DNA of 64,000 nt, taken from contig NW_022985445.1 in the NCBI RefSeq assembly GCF_010093595.1, forward strand, positions 1,399,787 to 1,463,786, read 5' to 3'. This DNA comes from Mytilinidion resinicola. Taxonomy: Eukaryota; Ascomycota; Dothideomycetes; Mytilinidiales; Mytilinidiaceae. Shown here in pieces: positions 12,367-22,946 of the stretch (positions within the stretch are counted from its first letter, which is position 1; each line of letters begins with the position of its first letter). The notes beneath the pieces are model-generated. The model was not told where the DNA came from. It was given only the letters and a program-made list of their open reading frames with translations, and made no database searches. Made by a program: the position numbers and the translations under genes.

Positions 12367-13001
12367 AGAGCTGCGTTTGGCGAGCATATCCGCGGCGTTT
12401 CTGGTGTGGCATAAAGAGCGTAAAGCTTTCAAGGACTCTCAACGGAGGTTAGCAATGGGATTCGTTGCTCTGATGAATGCATGATTGCGTGGACACGGGA
12501 GCGCGGTGCCCTTCGGGATTAGGGATTTGCATCACTAGATTGCTTGTCGATTTGTAGGCTATGCCACTAGCGATATCTTTGATATCCCGGCTTCAAACTA
12601 TTATATATATCCCTAATACTCAAGTACCTAAGCAGACCAATGTTGACTGTCAAACGTACTCGTTTTACATGGATCGAGTATCGCGCTCGGGCCACCTGAC
12701 ATAAGTCTCGGCCTCATCGTACCAAACTTACCTCCTTCCACACAGCCAGTCTACAAATCATGATGGCAACCAACCCTTCGGCAGCTATGATATCCATGAT
12801 TCCGTACGAATGTGTGCCCCTTGGTACACTATTACCTGTTCCACTTTCACAGCAGCCTGACGCTATCATCCCGCGCACAGAAGTCTTGGATTACTCTTGG
12901 AATAATTTACTCATGCACCCCAATCATCAAAACAGCAGTGACACTTGTGTGACTTTTCTTTCCATTCTTTGCTCGGCTACGCTCTCCTCAACGTCGATAA
13001 C
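12367..13001. other. Intergenic region upstream of the permease
   Basis: This is the 3' flank of the UBX gene and the 5' flank of the permease. A TATATATAT-rich patch occurs near 12600. I see no gene. Confidence 0.6.
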
Positions 13002-15043
13002 ATGTCTTATCGAGGCCGCGGAGAAGCCAAAGACAACAGCCACGTGGACACCGAAGCTCAGGGAGATAGCGAGCACAGCCAGGATGTACCACAGACGGGC
13101 GGGTTTGCGCCGTTGCATCGGAAGCTGAAGAGCAGGCATCTGCAGATGATAGCCATTGGAGGTGTGTATTCTTTGCAAGCAGGCTTTTATCAGCACCAGC
13201 TCGTAGCTTTGTATGATAGACTCTGGATACTGACCAGATTGAACAGGCATTATCGGTCCAGGTCTTTTAGTAGGCTCGGGGAATGCCTTACATCTTGCCG
13301 GCCCGGCGGGCATCTTGATTAGCTTTTGCCTTGTCGGGCTTATCGTGCTCTTTTCTGTACTGTGACTACAACACATCCGGGAAAGCTTGCTTGTACCCCT
13401 ATTTAGAGGAAATATGTCAGTGCTACAGACTGGATGCTAGCCTGCATCTGATACAGGCAGTCTTTGGGAGAGCTTGCAACTTTGATGCCAGTTAGTGGAT
13501 CATTCACAGAATATGCTGCTCGCTTCGTAGATGAGGCACTGGCATTCGCCTTAGGCTGGGCTTACCGGTATCTCTGGGTCACATTTGTCTCACTCTCTGC
13601 CTCATGCCAAAAGCTACTAAGTGAAAAGGGTCCTGGCGAATGAATATAATGCAATATCTCTCGTAGTCATGTACTGGACTGAAGTCGTCCCCCAATGGGC
13701 CTGGATACTGATCTTCTGGCTCATCTTCTTGAGCTTCTCCGCGCTCGGAGTACTGGCCTATGGAGAACTTGAATTTTGGTTGTCTTTGTGAGTTCTCTGA
13801 CCTTCTAGTCGATCTCCTGGCAAGCCATGAGCTAACAGCTACTAGAATCAAGGTTCTTTCTCTGTCAGTCTTCTTCATCCTCGCTATCGCTATCTCGACG
13901 GGTGGCATAGGCCCGCAAAATATTGGCTTCAAGTATTGGCACGACCCTGGCGCTTTCGCGGACGGCATCAACGGTGTTGCAAAAACATTTGTGATAGCCG
14001 GAACATTGTATGCAGGAACTGAAATGTAAGTACTGTACCTGATTCGCAACATGTGTCGGAGACTAATCAGGTTCAGGGTCGGCATCACTGCTGGCGAATC
14101 ATCGAATCCTCAAACGGCTGTTCCTCGAGCTATCCGGCAAGTGTTCTGGCGTATTCTGATCTTTTATGTCGGGACGATGTTCTTCATCGGGATTCTCATC
14201 CCGTACGACGATAAGAGGCTTCTCGCGTCCGGGTCTGGTACAGCAAGATCGCCGTTGACGATTGCACTTGCGGACGCTCGGATTGCTCCTGCGGCGCACT
14301 TGATCAACGCTCTTATTGTCATATCTGTCCTGTCGGCCGGAAACTCCTCGCTTTACGTTGCGTCCAGGACGATTACGCACATGGCTCGGAACGGCATGGC
14401 GCCAAAGATTCTCGGTAAAGTTAACAGCAAAGGAGTGCCTTGGGTCGCGTTGCTATTTACCAACATATTCGCTTGTATCGCTTTTCTCTCGCAATCAGCT
14501 AGTGCAGGAAAGCTGTACTCTGCGTTGATTACACTGTCTGGCGGTATGGCCTCAACTTTCTCCTGCAGATATATATCTCCGCTGATATGTCGTAGTTGCG
14601 ACTTTCATTGTTTGGGGTACGATCGAACTCGTCCACATCCGGTTCCGCAAGGCTTTAGAAGTACAGGGCCAGAGCGTGGACGACTTGCCGTTCAAAGCGC
14701 GATGGTATCCATGGTGCACCTATACCTGTTTAGCTGCCAACGTATTCTTAATCTTTTTCCAAGGTACGAGCTGGATACAAGTCACGGGTATCACTACTTA
14801 CAGGGGTTTCTAGGCTATACGGCATTCTTAAAACCGTTTAACTCTACCGACTTTGTCGTCAATTACGTACTCCTTCCAGTCTTTCTTCTTTTCTACGTGG
14901 TTTGGAAGTTCTGGCACAAGACAAAGCTTGTTAAGCTCTCTGAGATCGACATCTGGAGCGGACGTCGAGATGCCGTCGCGGAGGATGCAGACAAACCGAA
15001 GCCGTCAGCCCTCCATCACATTAAAAACGTCGTTATTGGGTAG
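13002..15043 (+). CDS. Amino acid permease (YAT family, APC superfamily)
   Basis: This is a plasma-membrane amino acid/proton symporter by family. Eight exons join in frame: 13002..13161, 13247..13361, 13457..13567, 13629..13787, 13846..14025, 14077..14543, 14596..14763 and 14814..15043, giving 529 residues. Family landmarks include HRKLKSRHLQMIAIGG before TM1, IGPGLLVGSGNALHLAGP in TM1, SLGELATLMPVSGSFTEYA around TM2-3, TAGESSNPQTAVPRAI, and SVLSAGNSSLYVASRT. About 12 hydrophobic segments can be seen. The oddity is the third intron. The only canonical donor that keeps frame (GTATCT at 13568) removes five residues that this family usually keeps (YLWVT in TM3). Donors that would retain them break the frame. 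Donor 2 (GTGACT) is also weak. The gene may be functional with a shortened TM3, or may be at an early stage of decay. The exon ends are my reading. Confidence 0.78.
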
Positions 15044-15601
15044 AAATACATCGCGGACGCTCTGTGAGTAAGTATACACAGAGCTGTAGAAAGGAAATTG
15101 CTTATGGAGCAGCGGAGCAACCCGTCTCCGCAGCGGAGGAACCTGTTCCTTTCACGCTGGACGCGATTTGCCATACTTAATTACCTTGTCGACGCCACTT
15201 TGCACCCCAATCGTGAAGACAAGTGATGCTTGCTTTCTGGTGCAGCTTTTACTGCTTCATGATAGGTCCATGCAGGCATTTCTCCGCGTCTGAGGCGTTG
15301 CCAAGAAAGCTTCTCGTATTTCATTCAGCTGGTCCAGGCTCAAGCTTCCCAAACACTCTATGCAATTCAGAGGCCTTATCGGAATGATCTCTATTTTTGA
15401 TGGCTGCCTTGCAGCCACGCCTTGTGTTCAAGAGACGACCATGTGAAGTGTGCCGTTGGCGTGCTTTCGTGCTCCTGCGTATAAGATGGCTGGCTTACCG
15501 CTCTCCGCCAGCCTTGTTGTTCATCTTTCATTAAAGCAGCAGGCTTTTGAGGTATTTCTGTTGTCTTTGAAAGCCGAAGTTCTAAGCTGTGCTTGCCTGC
15601 C
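15044..15601. other. Intergenic region
   Basis: This lies between the permease and the Cys-rich wall protein. The open frames on the minus strand are antisense shadows of the wall-protein exon. Nothing else is seen. Confidence 0.6.
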
Positions 15602-16389
15602 ATGCATACCCCTTGTCTCTCGGGTCTGATCCGACTCCAAGTCTTTCTCATTACCACCGCTCTCCTCCAAACTACCCTCGCCGACCACGGCCGCCGTCCC
15701 GTAGTCACTCCAGCAGCCCTCTTCGCCCCAAAGCGACAAGCGGAAACATGCGTCGAAGCAACCGACACCATTTGCGCCGACGGCCTGGGGTGCTGTCCCA
15801 TGGGCACGTCCAAGTCCACTCCCACCACCACCACACCAACCCCCTAAATACTAACTCCTCAAACCCAACAGGTGAGCCGTGCACTTACACCAGCGCCACC
15901 ATCCCCATCTGTGCCGGCAGCTGCGACGCGGCCTCCGTCTACTGCGCCGGCGCCTACTCCAAGGTCTGCTGCGAGGCCGGCAGCTCGTGCGACTACGCCA
16001 GCTCCGGCCTCTGCACGGCACAGGCGTTCCAGTTCTCGAGCTTCTCGGCGCCCAGCATCATCGTGCCGTCGCTGACGGTGCCGAGCGTCGCGTCTGCTTC
16101 GCTCTCGCTCCCGTCGGTGCCCTCGTTCACGCCGTTTGCCCCGACGGCGACGAACCCGGCCACGTTTACGGAGGAAACGCCTGCGGCGACGTCGGAGAGC
16201 ACGGTGGGGGAGGCGAGCGTGGTCGTGGTGACGGTTACGGGGAATACAGGGACGAGTGCGGCGGCGATAACGAGTGATTCGATGGGAGTGGCGCAGTCGA
16301 CGGGAGTGGCGCCAGATGGGCCGAGGGGGTTGGGGAAGGGGTTGCTGGAGGTCGTGGTTGGGGGGGTGGGATTGCTGGTTGGTTTGTAG
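15602..16389 (+). CDS. Small Cys-rich secreted protein with GPI-type tail
   Basis: No specific family is recognised. From ATG 15602 the protein starts with a signal peptide (hydrophobic LQVFLITTALLQTTLA, cleavage near residue 29). A Cys-rich domain follows, with about 12 Cys including two CC pairs (GLGCCPMG and SKVCCEAGSSC). Next come a Ser/Thr/Pro/Val-rich stalk with PSVxS repeats and a short hydrophobic C-terminus (GLLEVVVGGVGLLVGL) preceded by small residues. This layout is typical of GPI-anchored cell-wall proteins. The frame changes inside a short gap. An intron at 15804-15871 with a perfect ATACTAAC branch site and CAACAG acceptor restores one 239-residue frame, but only with a GC donor (G|GCACGT). 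No GT donor in the area gives the right phase, so the junction needs a transcript. Confidence 0.65.
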
Positions 16390-16845
16390 GGAGGCTGAAA
16401 GGAGCTGTGGGTGGAATTGATGTATCCTTCTCTATTTCTATGATCTTTTGGTGAGATGATGCTCGAGAGGTTGTTGTCCGTGGTTTTTGACAAGCTTCCG
16501 CGTACTGAATTTGATAAGTCATATTTTGAGAGATTGATATGAGTACTCATTAGTGAGAAGACGAGTTGAAAGACGTGAAAAAGAAGAAAGTGTTTTGGAT
16601 GGCTCTGTCTCGCCTGTTCATGTGATACTGCCCTTTTAAACCTTGAAGTAGTCTACTGGGTATTCAGCAATCAGTAGTCGCTGTAAGAAGGCATGGAAAT
16701 TCTCAATCAACCCGCAAGCCACAAACTCCCTCTAATACTCATCATAATCCATAACTCATGCTTCAAGATGACCATGCCCTCAAACCCTTCAGAAGCAAAC
16801 CACGATCATCCCCTATACTTCCCATCATCCCGCTCTGCATCATAC
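16390..16845. other. Short convergent intergenic region
   Basis: This lies between the 3' ends of the Cys-rich protein and the Mpv17/PMP22 gene. I see no gene. Confidence 0.6.
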
Positions 16846-17478
16846 TCACGCCTCCGCAAGCAAGCTCAAATAAATCCCCCACAACACCCCTACCAAACTC
16901 CCCACCACCACCCGCTTCTCAACAGGAATCCACATGAAGCTCACCACCGAGAACAGCGGCCACAGCTTATACCCATCCAACAAAAGCGGCCAGAACTTAT
17001 TTCGCACCTCAGCCGACGCGCTCTCCACAGCCGCTTCCCCACTCGCGTTGAGGTAGCCCATGAACGCGAGGAAGAGCACCGTGTTCACGGCTGCGCTGAC
17101 GGTTTGGTCGAGCGCTAGCTTCTTGGCTACATTGGCGAGGCTAATCGGCTGGGTCTTGGGCGGTGGTGGAGGCGGTTTCTCGGTAGCTTTTGGAGGTGGT
17201 GGTGCGAGAGGCTGGGTGGGGAAGGTGTCTTCGAGGTAGGCTTGCCAGAGGCAGTTTGGGGGCGTGTTGAGGAAGGTGTAGAGGGCGAATTTGAGGATTG
17301 GGGTGGGGTTGAGGTGGAGGGTTTGCTGGAGGGTGGCTTAGTAGGGTAACGAGGAGGGGAGAACGGGGGGAGATGCTCGTACGTTTGTGCGGTATGCGGA
17401 GAGGGCTTGCGCGAGGATATTGGAGGTTGCGCTGAGGATTGTTGCCTGTATGGTTTGGGAGAATATCTGGGGCGCCAT
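16846..17478 (-). CDS. Mpv17/PMP22 family membrane protein
   Basis: The family comprises four-helix proteins of peroxisomal or inner mitochondrial membranes (PMP22, Mpv17, Sym1), linked to channel or stress functions. Two exons, complement of 16846..17325 and 17383..17478, give 191 residues, the usual family size. The intron has a GTACGA donor and a CTACTAAG branch site before CAG. The C-terminal signature WPLLLDGYKLWPLFSVVSFMW followed by IPVEKRVVVGSLVGVLWGIYLS matches the family motif W-P-x(n)-K-x-W-P...N/S-F-x-x-V/I-P-x-x-x-R. A Pro-rich loop (residues about 60-80) is an unusual insert. The gene is divergent from the bZIP gene. Whether it is peroxisomal or mitochondrial cannot be told from this sequence. 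Confidence 0.85.
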
Positions 17479-18105
17479 GGTTGCTGATATGGAAGTGAAG
17501 AGATGGATCGAGGTTTTATGGCTCTGGTCCAGGTTTTGTAGAGAGACGCTGGGTCGGATCTCGGGGTTTCAGTTCAGGATATCATAGTATTACTGGTGAC
17601 ACAAGAGTCCAGCTCCAAATGGGGTGCCAGCACCCAGTGTTTATCAAGGAAGGACGTGACCCGACGTGTATCCAGTCATGGTGGATGATTACATCTGTGG
17701 ACGTGATGTCAGTAGATAGCTTTTGAAAGGCATCGCCAATTCCTCCCCTCGAACCAGAACAACACTAGGGTCATATCCCACGGGCCATGCTTACCTCCCT
17801 GTCGCTCACAATTATAAACCACCGTACCTGGCGAGCGAGCGAGCGAGCGAGCTACATCGTCTCACATCCTACATAAAGTACCTCCCTCCACTGCGTAAAC
17901 GGAACTTCACTTTTTCGCAGAATTGACGTCGTTGTTAGAACTATAAGAAGGCTAGAGTCCCAGGGCCTCCTGTGCTCCCTTGCCGTTCCAATCACGTACT
18001 GTCAAATCAGCCACCTTACGATATCCCTTCCACCTGAAGCAAGTTTGTATATGATACTGAAGTGCTGGCAAGATCCTTAAATAACTCAGGCCTTTCCATT
18101 TGATC
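17479..18105. other. Divergent intergenic region Mpv17-like / bZIP
   Basis: This holds the 5' flanks of both genes and a GAGC tetranucleotide microsatellite at 17831-17852. No gene is seen. Confidence 0.6.
17831..17852. repeat. GAGC tetranucleotide microsatellite
   Basis: Five and a half uninterrupted GAGC/CGAG units lie in the region upstream of the bZIP gene. Confidence 0.9.
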
Positions 18106-19520
18106 ATGAAAAATCTTACATTCAAGGCCTATCGCCAGCCATCCAAAAGTACGTTCTTTTGTTCCGGATGCTATCCCAACTTCTGCACATCCCTTTGATA
18201 TTTTGAATGACCATACACTGCAAAAATCTTTCATTGAATCTGTCAGCTCGAGATATGTGTATAGCTCAATTGAACCACGTTTAAACAGGCAAAGACAAAG
18301 AGCAGCCACAGCAAGATGCGGCCGCAGATCCCCAGCAGAGCTCCTATCTGAAGCGCCGAGAGCAAGTTCGAAAAGCACAACGGTATGTTAGAAGCACTAG
18401 AAGCGGCATGGCGTGTCTATCTGATCACTGCCGTGTTGCTTAGAACCCACCGTGAACGAAAAGAGGCATACATCAAATCCTTGGAGAGTGAGGTTCTTCA
18501 ACTCCGCACCAACGAAACGAAGATCATGCAAGAAACGATGGGTCTTTATAAGGAAATTGGACGACTTCAGAAGCTGCTGGCCCAGAACGGGATTGAAGCC
18601 TCACCCTCGCAATATGTCCAAACCGCCCCTTCGAGTTCAGGGGACGATGTCCCGACCACATCGGTTCTCAGCGTTCGACGAAACCGTAAATTGGATCAAA
18701 TTCACGTAGGGGGTAGTGATTCTCAGACTGGAACTGACGACTTCTTCCTTTCTGGGGATAGTTCTAGCGCGCCAAACAGTCGCTGGAAGAATTTCTTCGG
18801 GAAGAAACCCAGTCAAGGGTCTGACGGAGGTAGTTCTCAAGGTCAAAGTAAGTACAGCATAACAAGCTAGAACTGCCTTTCATTGCAGATCTACGTCAAG
18901 TACGATATGCTAAGACTCGTTGTAGCATCCAACCCAGCAATAAGTCCTGACGCCGGAGTCGAAGAAGCCCCTATAGCCTCCGCAGGCATCGCCCAAATGG
19001 ACCTCGCAAACGTAGGGATGGAATTCGTGCTGACGTAAGTCCGCCTCGATAGCTTTTAACTGACTCCCTCCTCATAAATGAACTGCTGCTCATACCCCAG
19101 ATTAGTCTAGAAAGCCCCTGTCTCCACCACACCCAAGGCAATCCAAAGGAACCGCACGCTCCATCCGGCCACGCTTTAACAGTTTCCGCTCCTCTGCTCT
19201 TCCAAGCACCTTCAGCCTCCACATCGCAGCTCCCGTCATCGAACTGGGAGGCGCCAAAGCTAGGCCTGGAAAGGCTGTTGGAGCTCTCTTCGAATATAGA
19301 ATTGGGCGACGACGAGATGACGCCTGTGCAAGCATGGAATTACATCCGGAATCATGATGCTTTTACGCAGATAGACGTGCAATCACTGAGGAAGTTGACG
19401 CAGGATTTGCTGGGGGTGGTTAAGTGTTATGGGTTTGGTGCTGTTATCGAGAAAACTGTGTTGGAGAATATGGTTTTTGATTCTTTCGTGGTTGGAAGGG
19501 TGTTTTCAAGCTCGATCTAG
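18106..19520 (+). CDS. Fungal bZIP transcription factor
   Basis: This is a DNA-binding regulator of the fungal bZIP class whose basic region carries Q-V-R-x-A-Q-R in place of the usual N-x-x-A-A. Five exons, 18106..18148, 18289..18382, 18444..18847, 18926..19034 and 19106..19520, join in frame to 354 residues. The basic region is at about 36-52 (KRREQVRKAQRTHRERK). The zipper shows a clean heptad of L59, L66, I73, L80 and L87. A Ser/Gly-rich linker follows. The C-terminal domain, conserved in these factors, starts EFVLTLESPCLHHT and ends with an acidic helical part. The 43-nt first exon (MKNLTFKAYRQPSK) is the least certain part, because a start further upstream cannot be excluded. Target genes are unknown. 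Confidence 0.83.
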
Positions 19521-19664
19521 TGAGCATGTGCTATGGCTTGAAGGGTCGTAGCAGCATGCTGGCGTTGGTACATTCGTAGAATATACCAATAAGAAATGAT
19601 ACAAAGGAAAACTACAGCTTATTTGAAGCAAAGATCGCTGGCGAATCCTATGAGTACCGCCTAT

Positions 19665-19885
19665 GCAGTATCAAGACATAAGTTTGGGCACTCCCTGCAA
19701 CTGCTTGGGGTACCTCGAGAGGCTCTTAAAACTCTAAATACGATGGGAAGGCCAACGTAGTGGAGATTGGACTACCTTTTGACGGAGCTAGTATTTACTA
19801 GCTGATGTACTCCTTACAGTGGTATGGAGTGAGCAAGAGTGGGGCCGGAGCAGTGATTTATCTGTGTGCCCAAACTTGTGACCTA
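19665..19885 (+). repeat. Dispersed repeat A, copy 1 (decayed)
   Basis: By eye this aligns with 25630-25855. Shared blocks include CTGCAACTGCTTGGGGTACC against TTGCAACTGCTTGGGGTACC, then a block ending GACTACCTTT, then an ACAGTGGT block and CTTGTGACCT against CTTATGACCT. Many differences are C/T or A/G transitions, as RIP would leave. No coding capacity or terminal repeats are seen. Confidence 0.7.
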
Positions 19886-19989
19886 GTTCTATGCTAAGTC
19901 GTGAGTACTCGAACAGGATTGTCTCCTGCGTGAATCTTCCTCAAGAACCACTAGTTTTGCGCCAGAGGTTTGAGAACACGTGCGAGAAT

Positions 19990-20215
19990 GAAGATCGAAA
20001 GGCGATTAGGGCAAAATTAGGATACTATTGGCCCCCCATGTGCGCTGAATGATGAAAGTGAGACGTGAGAATTTAGAGATTGCGGCGTGATGATGAAGCT
20101 GGAGAAGTGAAAATTCAACGTGCAGGGCAAGCTATGCTAGAACCGCTCAACTTCGTCTTCCTGAACGAATCGCTGTACAACGTATACTTAGGTTGACTCA
20201 ACCATGATTGGGGTC
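19990..20215 (+). repeat. Dispersed repeat B, copy 1 (decayed)
   Basis: By eye this aligns with 21960-22175. Shared blocks include TGTGCGCTGAATGATGA against AGTGCGCTGAACGATGA, TAGAGATT, and ACGAATCGCTGTACA against ACGAAGCGCTGTACA. Identity is modest and the gaps are frequent. Confidence 0.6.
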
Positions 20216-20637
20216 AGATTAGTTCAGCGCCCTCGTCGCTCTTGCCTAGACTCTCAGCTCACGTCTACCTGAGCAACCGGAACTGCTTGAGAACCCCCTG
20301 AACGCGCCTGACCGCCCGCTAACTACTTCCTGAGCCTGCAGGGAGAGCCTACTCTTCATGAGTTGGTATTATGAACACGATCTTCACCTAAGGCGGCGGA
20401 GGTGACGTCGGTACAATGCGGTCCTAAGGCCTTGCCTAAGAATAAGCAAGTGGGGAACACAGATAGCCTTAGTATTGTAACAGGTGTGTGCAGCACACAA
20501 GTACCTGTCGTTGTATTTATCATAAAGAAACCTAGCAACAAGCAGTAAAGTACGAATGAGAGAGAGCAAAAGAGGAAATCGTCCTGCCTGTGTACCAATT
20601 GTTCCTTCACGTAATCTGGTCTTGTTATGTTTTGCTC

Positions 20638-21576
20638 TTAGGGAGCGAACATACCCGGCGAAGTCGGCAAGCCACTGGTGCCCTTGTCCTCATCTTGAAC
20701 ACGTGTATCATGCCGCATTGGAAATACATCCCCATATTTTCTACACCTGCCAGCTTCAATATCTTTTCCTCCAAGCAGCTGTCCGAAAAGAGTCAGAGCA
20801 AAGACAGTAGCGATCATGACTGTGATGAACACGGCCAGATCGCCAATTCTAGTAGGCCCTGAGGCCAGATCAATGTTTTCGGACATTGCAGATCCGAGAC
20901 ACACACCGAAACCGACGATGAAAAGCGTGATTGCGATGCTTAGCAACTCGAAGGGTACCTGAAGCAGCTGGTGGGACAGCATGGAGCTTTGGATGACACG
21001 ATCTTTTTCGGAATTGGTGTAGCAGATGCCATTGGAGAGCCATAGGCGTATGGCAGAAGGGCTTTCCATGAAGCCGTAAGTGCGGTATTGTAAGCACGTA
21101 AAATACACTGCGAGGAGGCTTATGATGACGGTGGCACTAAGCAAGGTGTGGGCTGAGTAATGGACTTGTTGTATAAATGGTAATTGAAGCGCCGTCATAG
21201 CCGCTTGGGTAACAAGCGCACCCTAAGGATATCTAGTCAGCTATGTATATGCGAAAGATTCATGTTGACTTCGACGTACGATCAAGGCGATCATCTGAAA
21301 TTCTGAGAGTTGAGACCGGCGGAAAGCTAGGATCTTCTCATCGCTTCCGGTGTTTATTAAGGCCTCAACTACCTCGAAGTCTGAGATATCGAACAACAGC
21401 CACGGCCTCCACTTGTATCCCTTTCCATAGCGAGCTTCTGCGTAAGGGGTCTTGGGCCATGGGCTGGAGAACCCGTTCCATACGTAACGGGTGATTAGGG
21501 GCAGACGCCCCATCATCCGAGCTGGAGCTCCGATTATTGCGAATATTTCGACAACCAGCTCACTTGTGTCAGGCAT
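20638..21576 (-). CDS. Unrecognised multi-spanning membrane protein
   Basis: I do not recognise a named family. Two exons, complement of 20638..21222 and 21280..21576, joined across a 57-bp intron (GTACGT donor, CCTTAG acceptor), give 293 residues. The N-terminal half is soluble-looking and carries a distinctive segment, RYGKGYKWRPWLLFDISDFE, followed by EALINTGSDEKILAFRRSQ. The C-terminal half has three or four hydrophobic helices (SATVIISLLAVYFTCLQ, LLSIAITLFIVGFGVCLG, LAVFITVMIATVFALTLFG) and a polar tail. The motif content looks conserved rather than random, so I consider it a real lineage-restricted gene. It lies between decayed repeats and is divergent from the dynamin gene. No function can be assigned. 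Confidence 0.7.
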
Positions 21577-22946
21577 GACGTGGAAAGGTAGATTCTATTG
21601 ACAGAAATAGTTAGTGAGAACTAGACCATATAGTACGGTAAAAGAGTCGTGAGGACACGATCTTTCCAGCCTTGTTTTTGGCCCCCATCTCCACGCTGGC
21701 GGTTGACGAGGTGGTACAAAAGAATCCTGGGAGCAACACCAAACACGTCTTACAGTGCGTGAACATCTCGTTTTCTTAGCACGAATACTTCTCCGGTTAT
21801 ACCCATCTGCACCACATATTCAGTGACAACGTCGGCATCAACTACAGCTACAACAAGAATGCCGAACAAGAAGAACTTTGTATGGGTCCCAGTGGCAGTC
21901 GCTCTCGGTTGTTCGATGTCCAGCTGAATAGAAGGAGTTCAATGAATTTATTGTAGACAAAGACTTGACAAGTATTACAAATGTAGGATAGATTTGGTCC
22001 CCTAAGTGCGCTGAACGATGAGGTTGGGCTGTGAAAGTGTATGTAGAGATTACGTTGCGGGAGACGCAGCGGAGCAGTCCAAGCGGAGGCCAAGTTGTGC
22101 CGAGACCTTGAACCCCTCTCCTGAATCTCTCTACCTCCTAACGAAGCGCTGTACACCACACACTCGAACTCTACAAGACGCCGCGGCTAGGCGCCTCCCA
22201 TACTTAGATGCCCATATTGATTGGTATGCCTACGAAGGTGAACGTGGCGTTCGCAAGGCGATGCAATGAGGCTCAAGCGGCGTAGTGCTCTAGGTGGCGG
22301 AGCATGTAGGGAACCGTTCAGCCAATCGTTCATGAAACATCTTGCAGCGCATGAAGATGTCGTTCTTCTGAGCGTCTATACCAGTTCCTTGGGCTCGAGT
22401 AGGTAGCCTCAGGAAAGGGCCAGGCAGTGTTCGTACCAACCTTGCCACACTACCTTCCCCTACCCAAGTGCACCGCCGCTCTATGTTACTGCACCAAAGC
22501 CCACACTTGTTGGTATAGCGCCAGTCCTACGGTTTCGGCCAGTCTGCTGCGGAAAGGCTCAGAGCCCCTGAGTCGTCGAAGGCTTTCCGATTCATCCGAC
22601 GAAGCCCTCGCCGCATGATGAGTGTTGCCTATTTACCTACATGCTTTCAACCTGACGTGGATTGCTTAATATTGATGGTATATAAATCTTCCTACAATCT
22701 CGCAAGTAGTAATCCAAACTTCTTTGTTCACCTCTCTTGCCAGTAAAAGCTAGAAGTCTGTTTCCAATTCTCGTCACTATCTGTATCATTCTTTTGTGTA
22801 AGAAGCTTTGCAGAACAAACGTGACGGCTAGATGATTGATAGTTCGTATGGTACCCCTCTCGCCGACAGTTATATTCCGAGATTCTCAAGCTTCAAATTC
22901 TGACCACAACTGCGACAGGTCCCGATCAGGAACACCGGCTCATGAG
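21577..22946. other. Divergent gene-free zone with repeat remnants
   Basis: This separates the membrane-protein and dynamin start codons. It holds the second copy of repeat B and a short diverged duplication (21745-21783 against 22337-22374). No gene is supported. Confidence 0.55.
21960..22175 (+). repeat. Dispersed repeat B, copy 2 (decayed)
   Basis: This is the partner of 19990-20215. The shared core is AGTGCGCTGAACGATGA and, about 130 bp later, ACGAAGCGCTGTACA. Confidence 0.6.

Larger units (their letters stand above)
19521..20637. other. Gene-free zone with decayed repeats
   Basis: No gene is supported. It holds one copy of a dispersed repeat at about 19665-19885 (second copy near 25630-25855) and one copy of another at about 19990-20215 (second copy near 21960-22175). 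Confidence 0.6.

Noticed and set aside
12760..13128. 122-codon plus-strand frame before the permease
   Set aside because: It overlaps the permease first exon in another frame and has no family resemblance.
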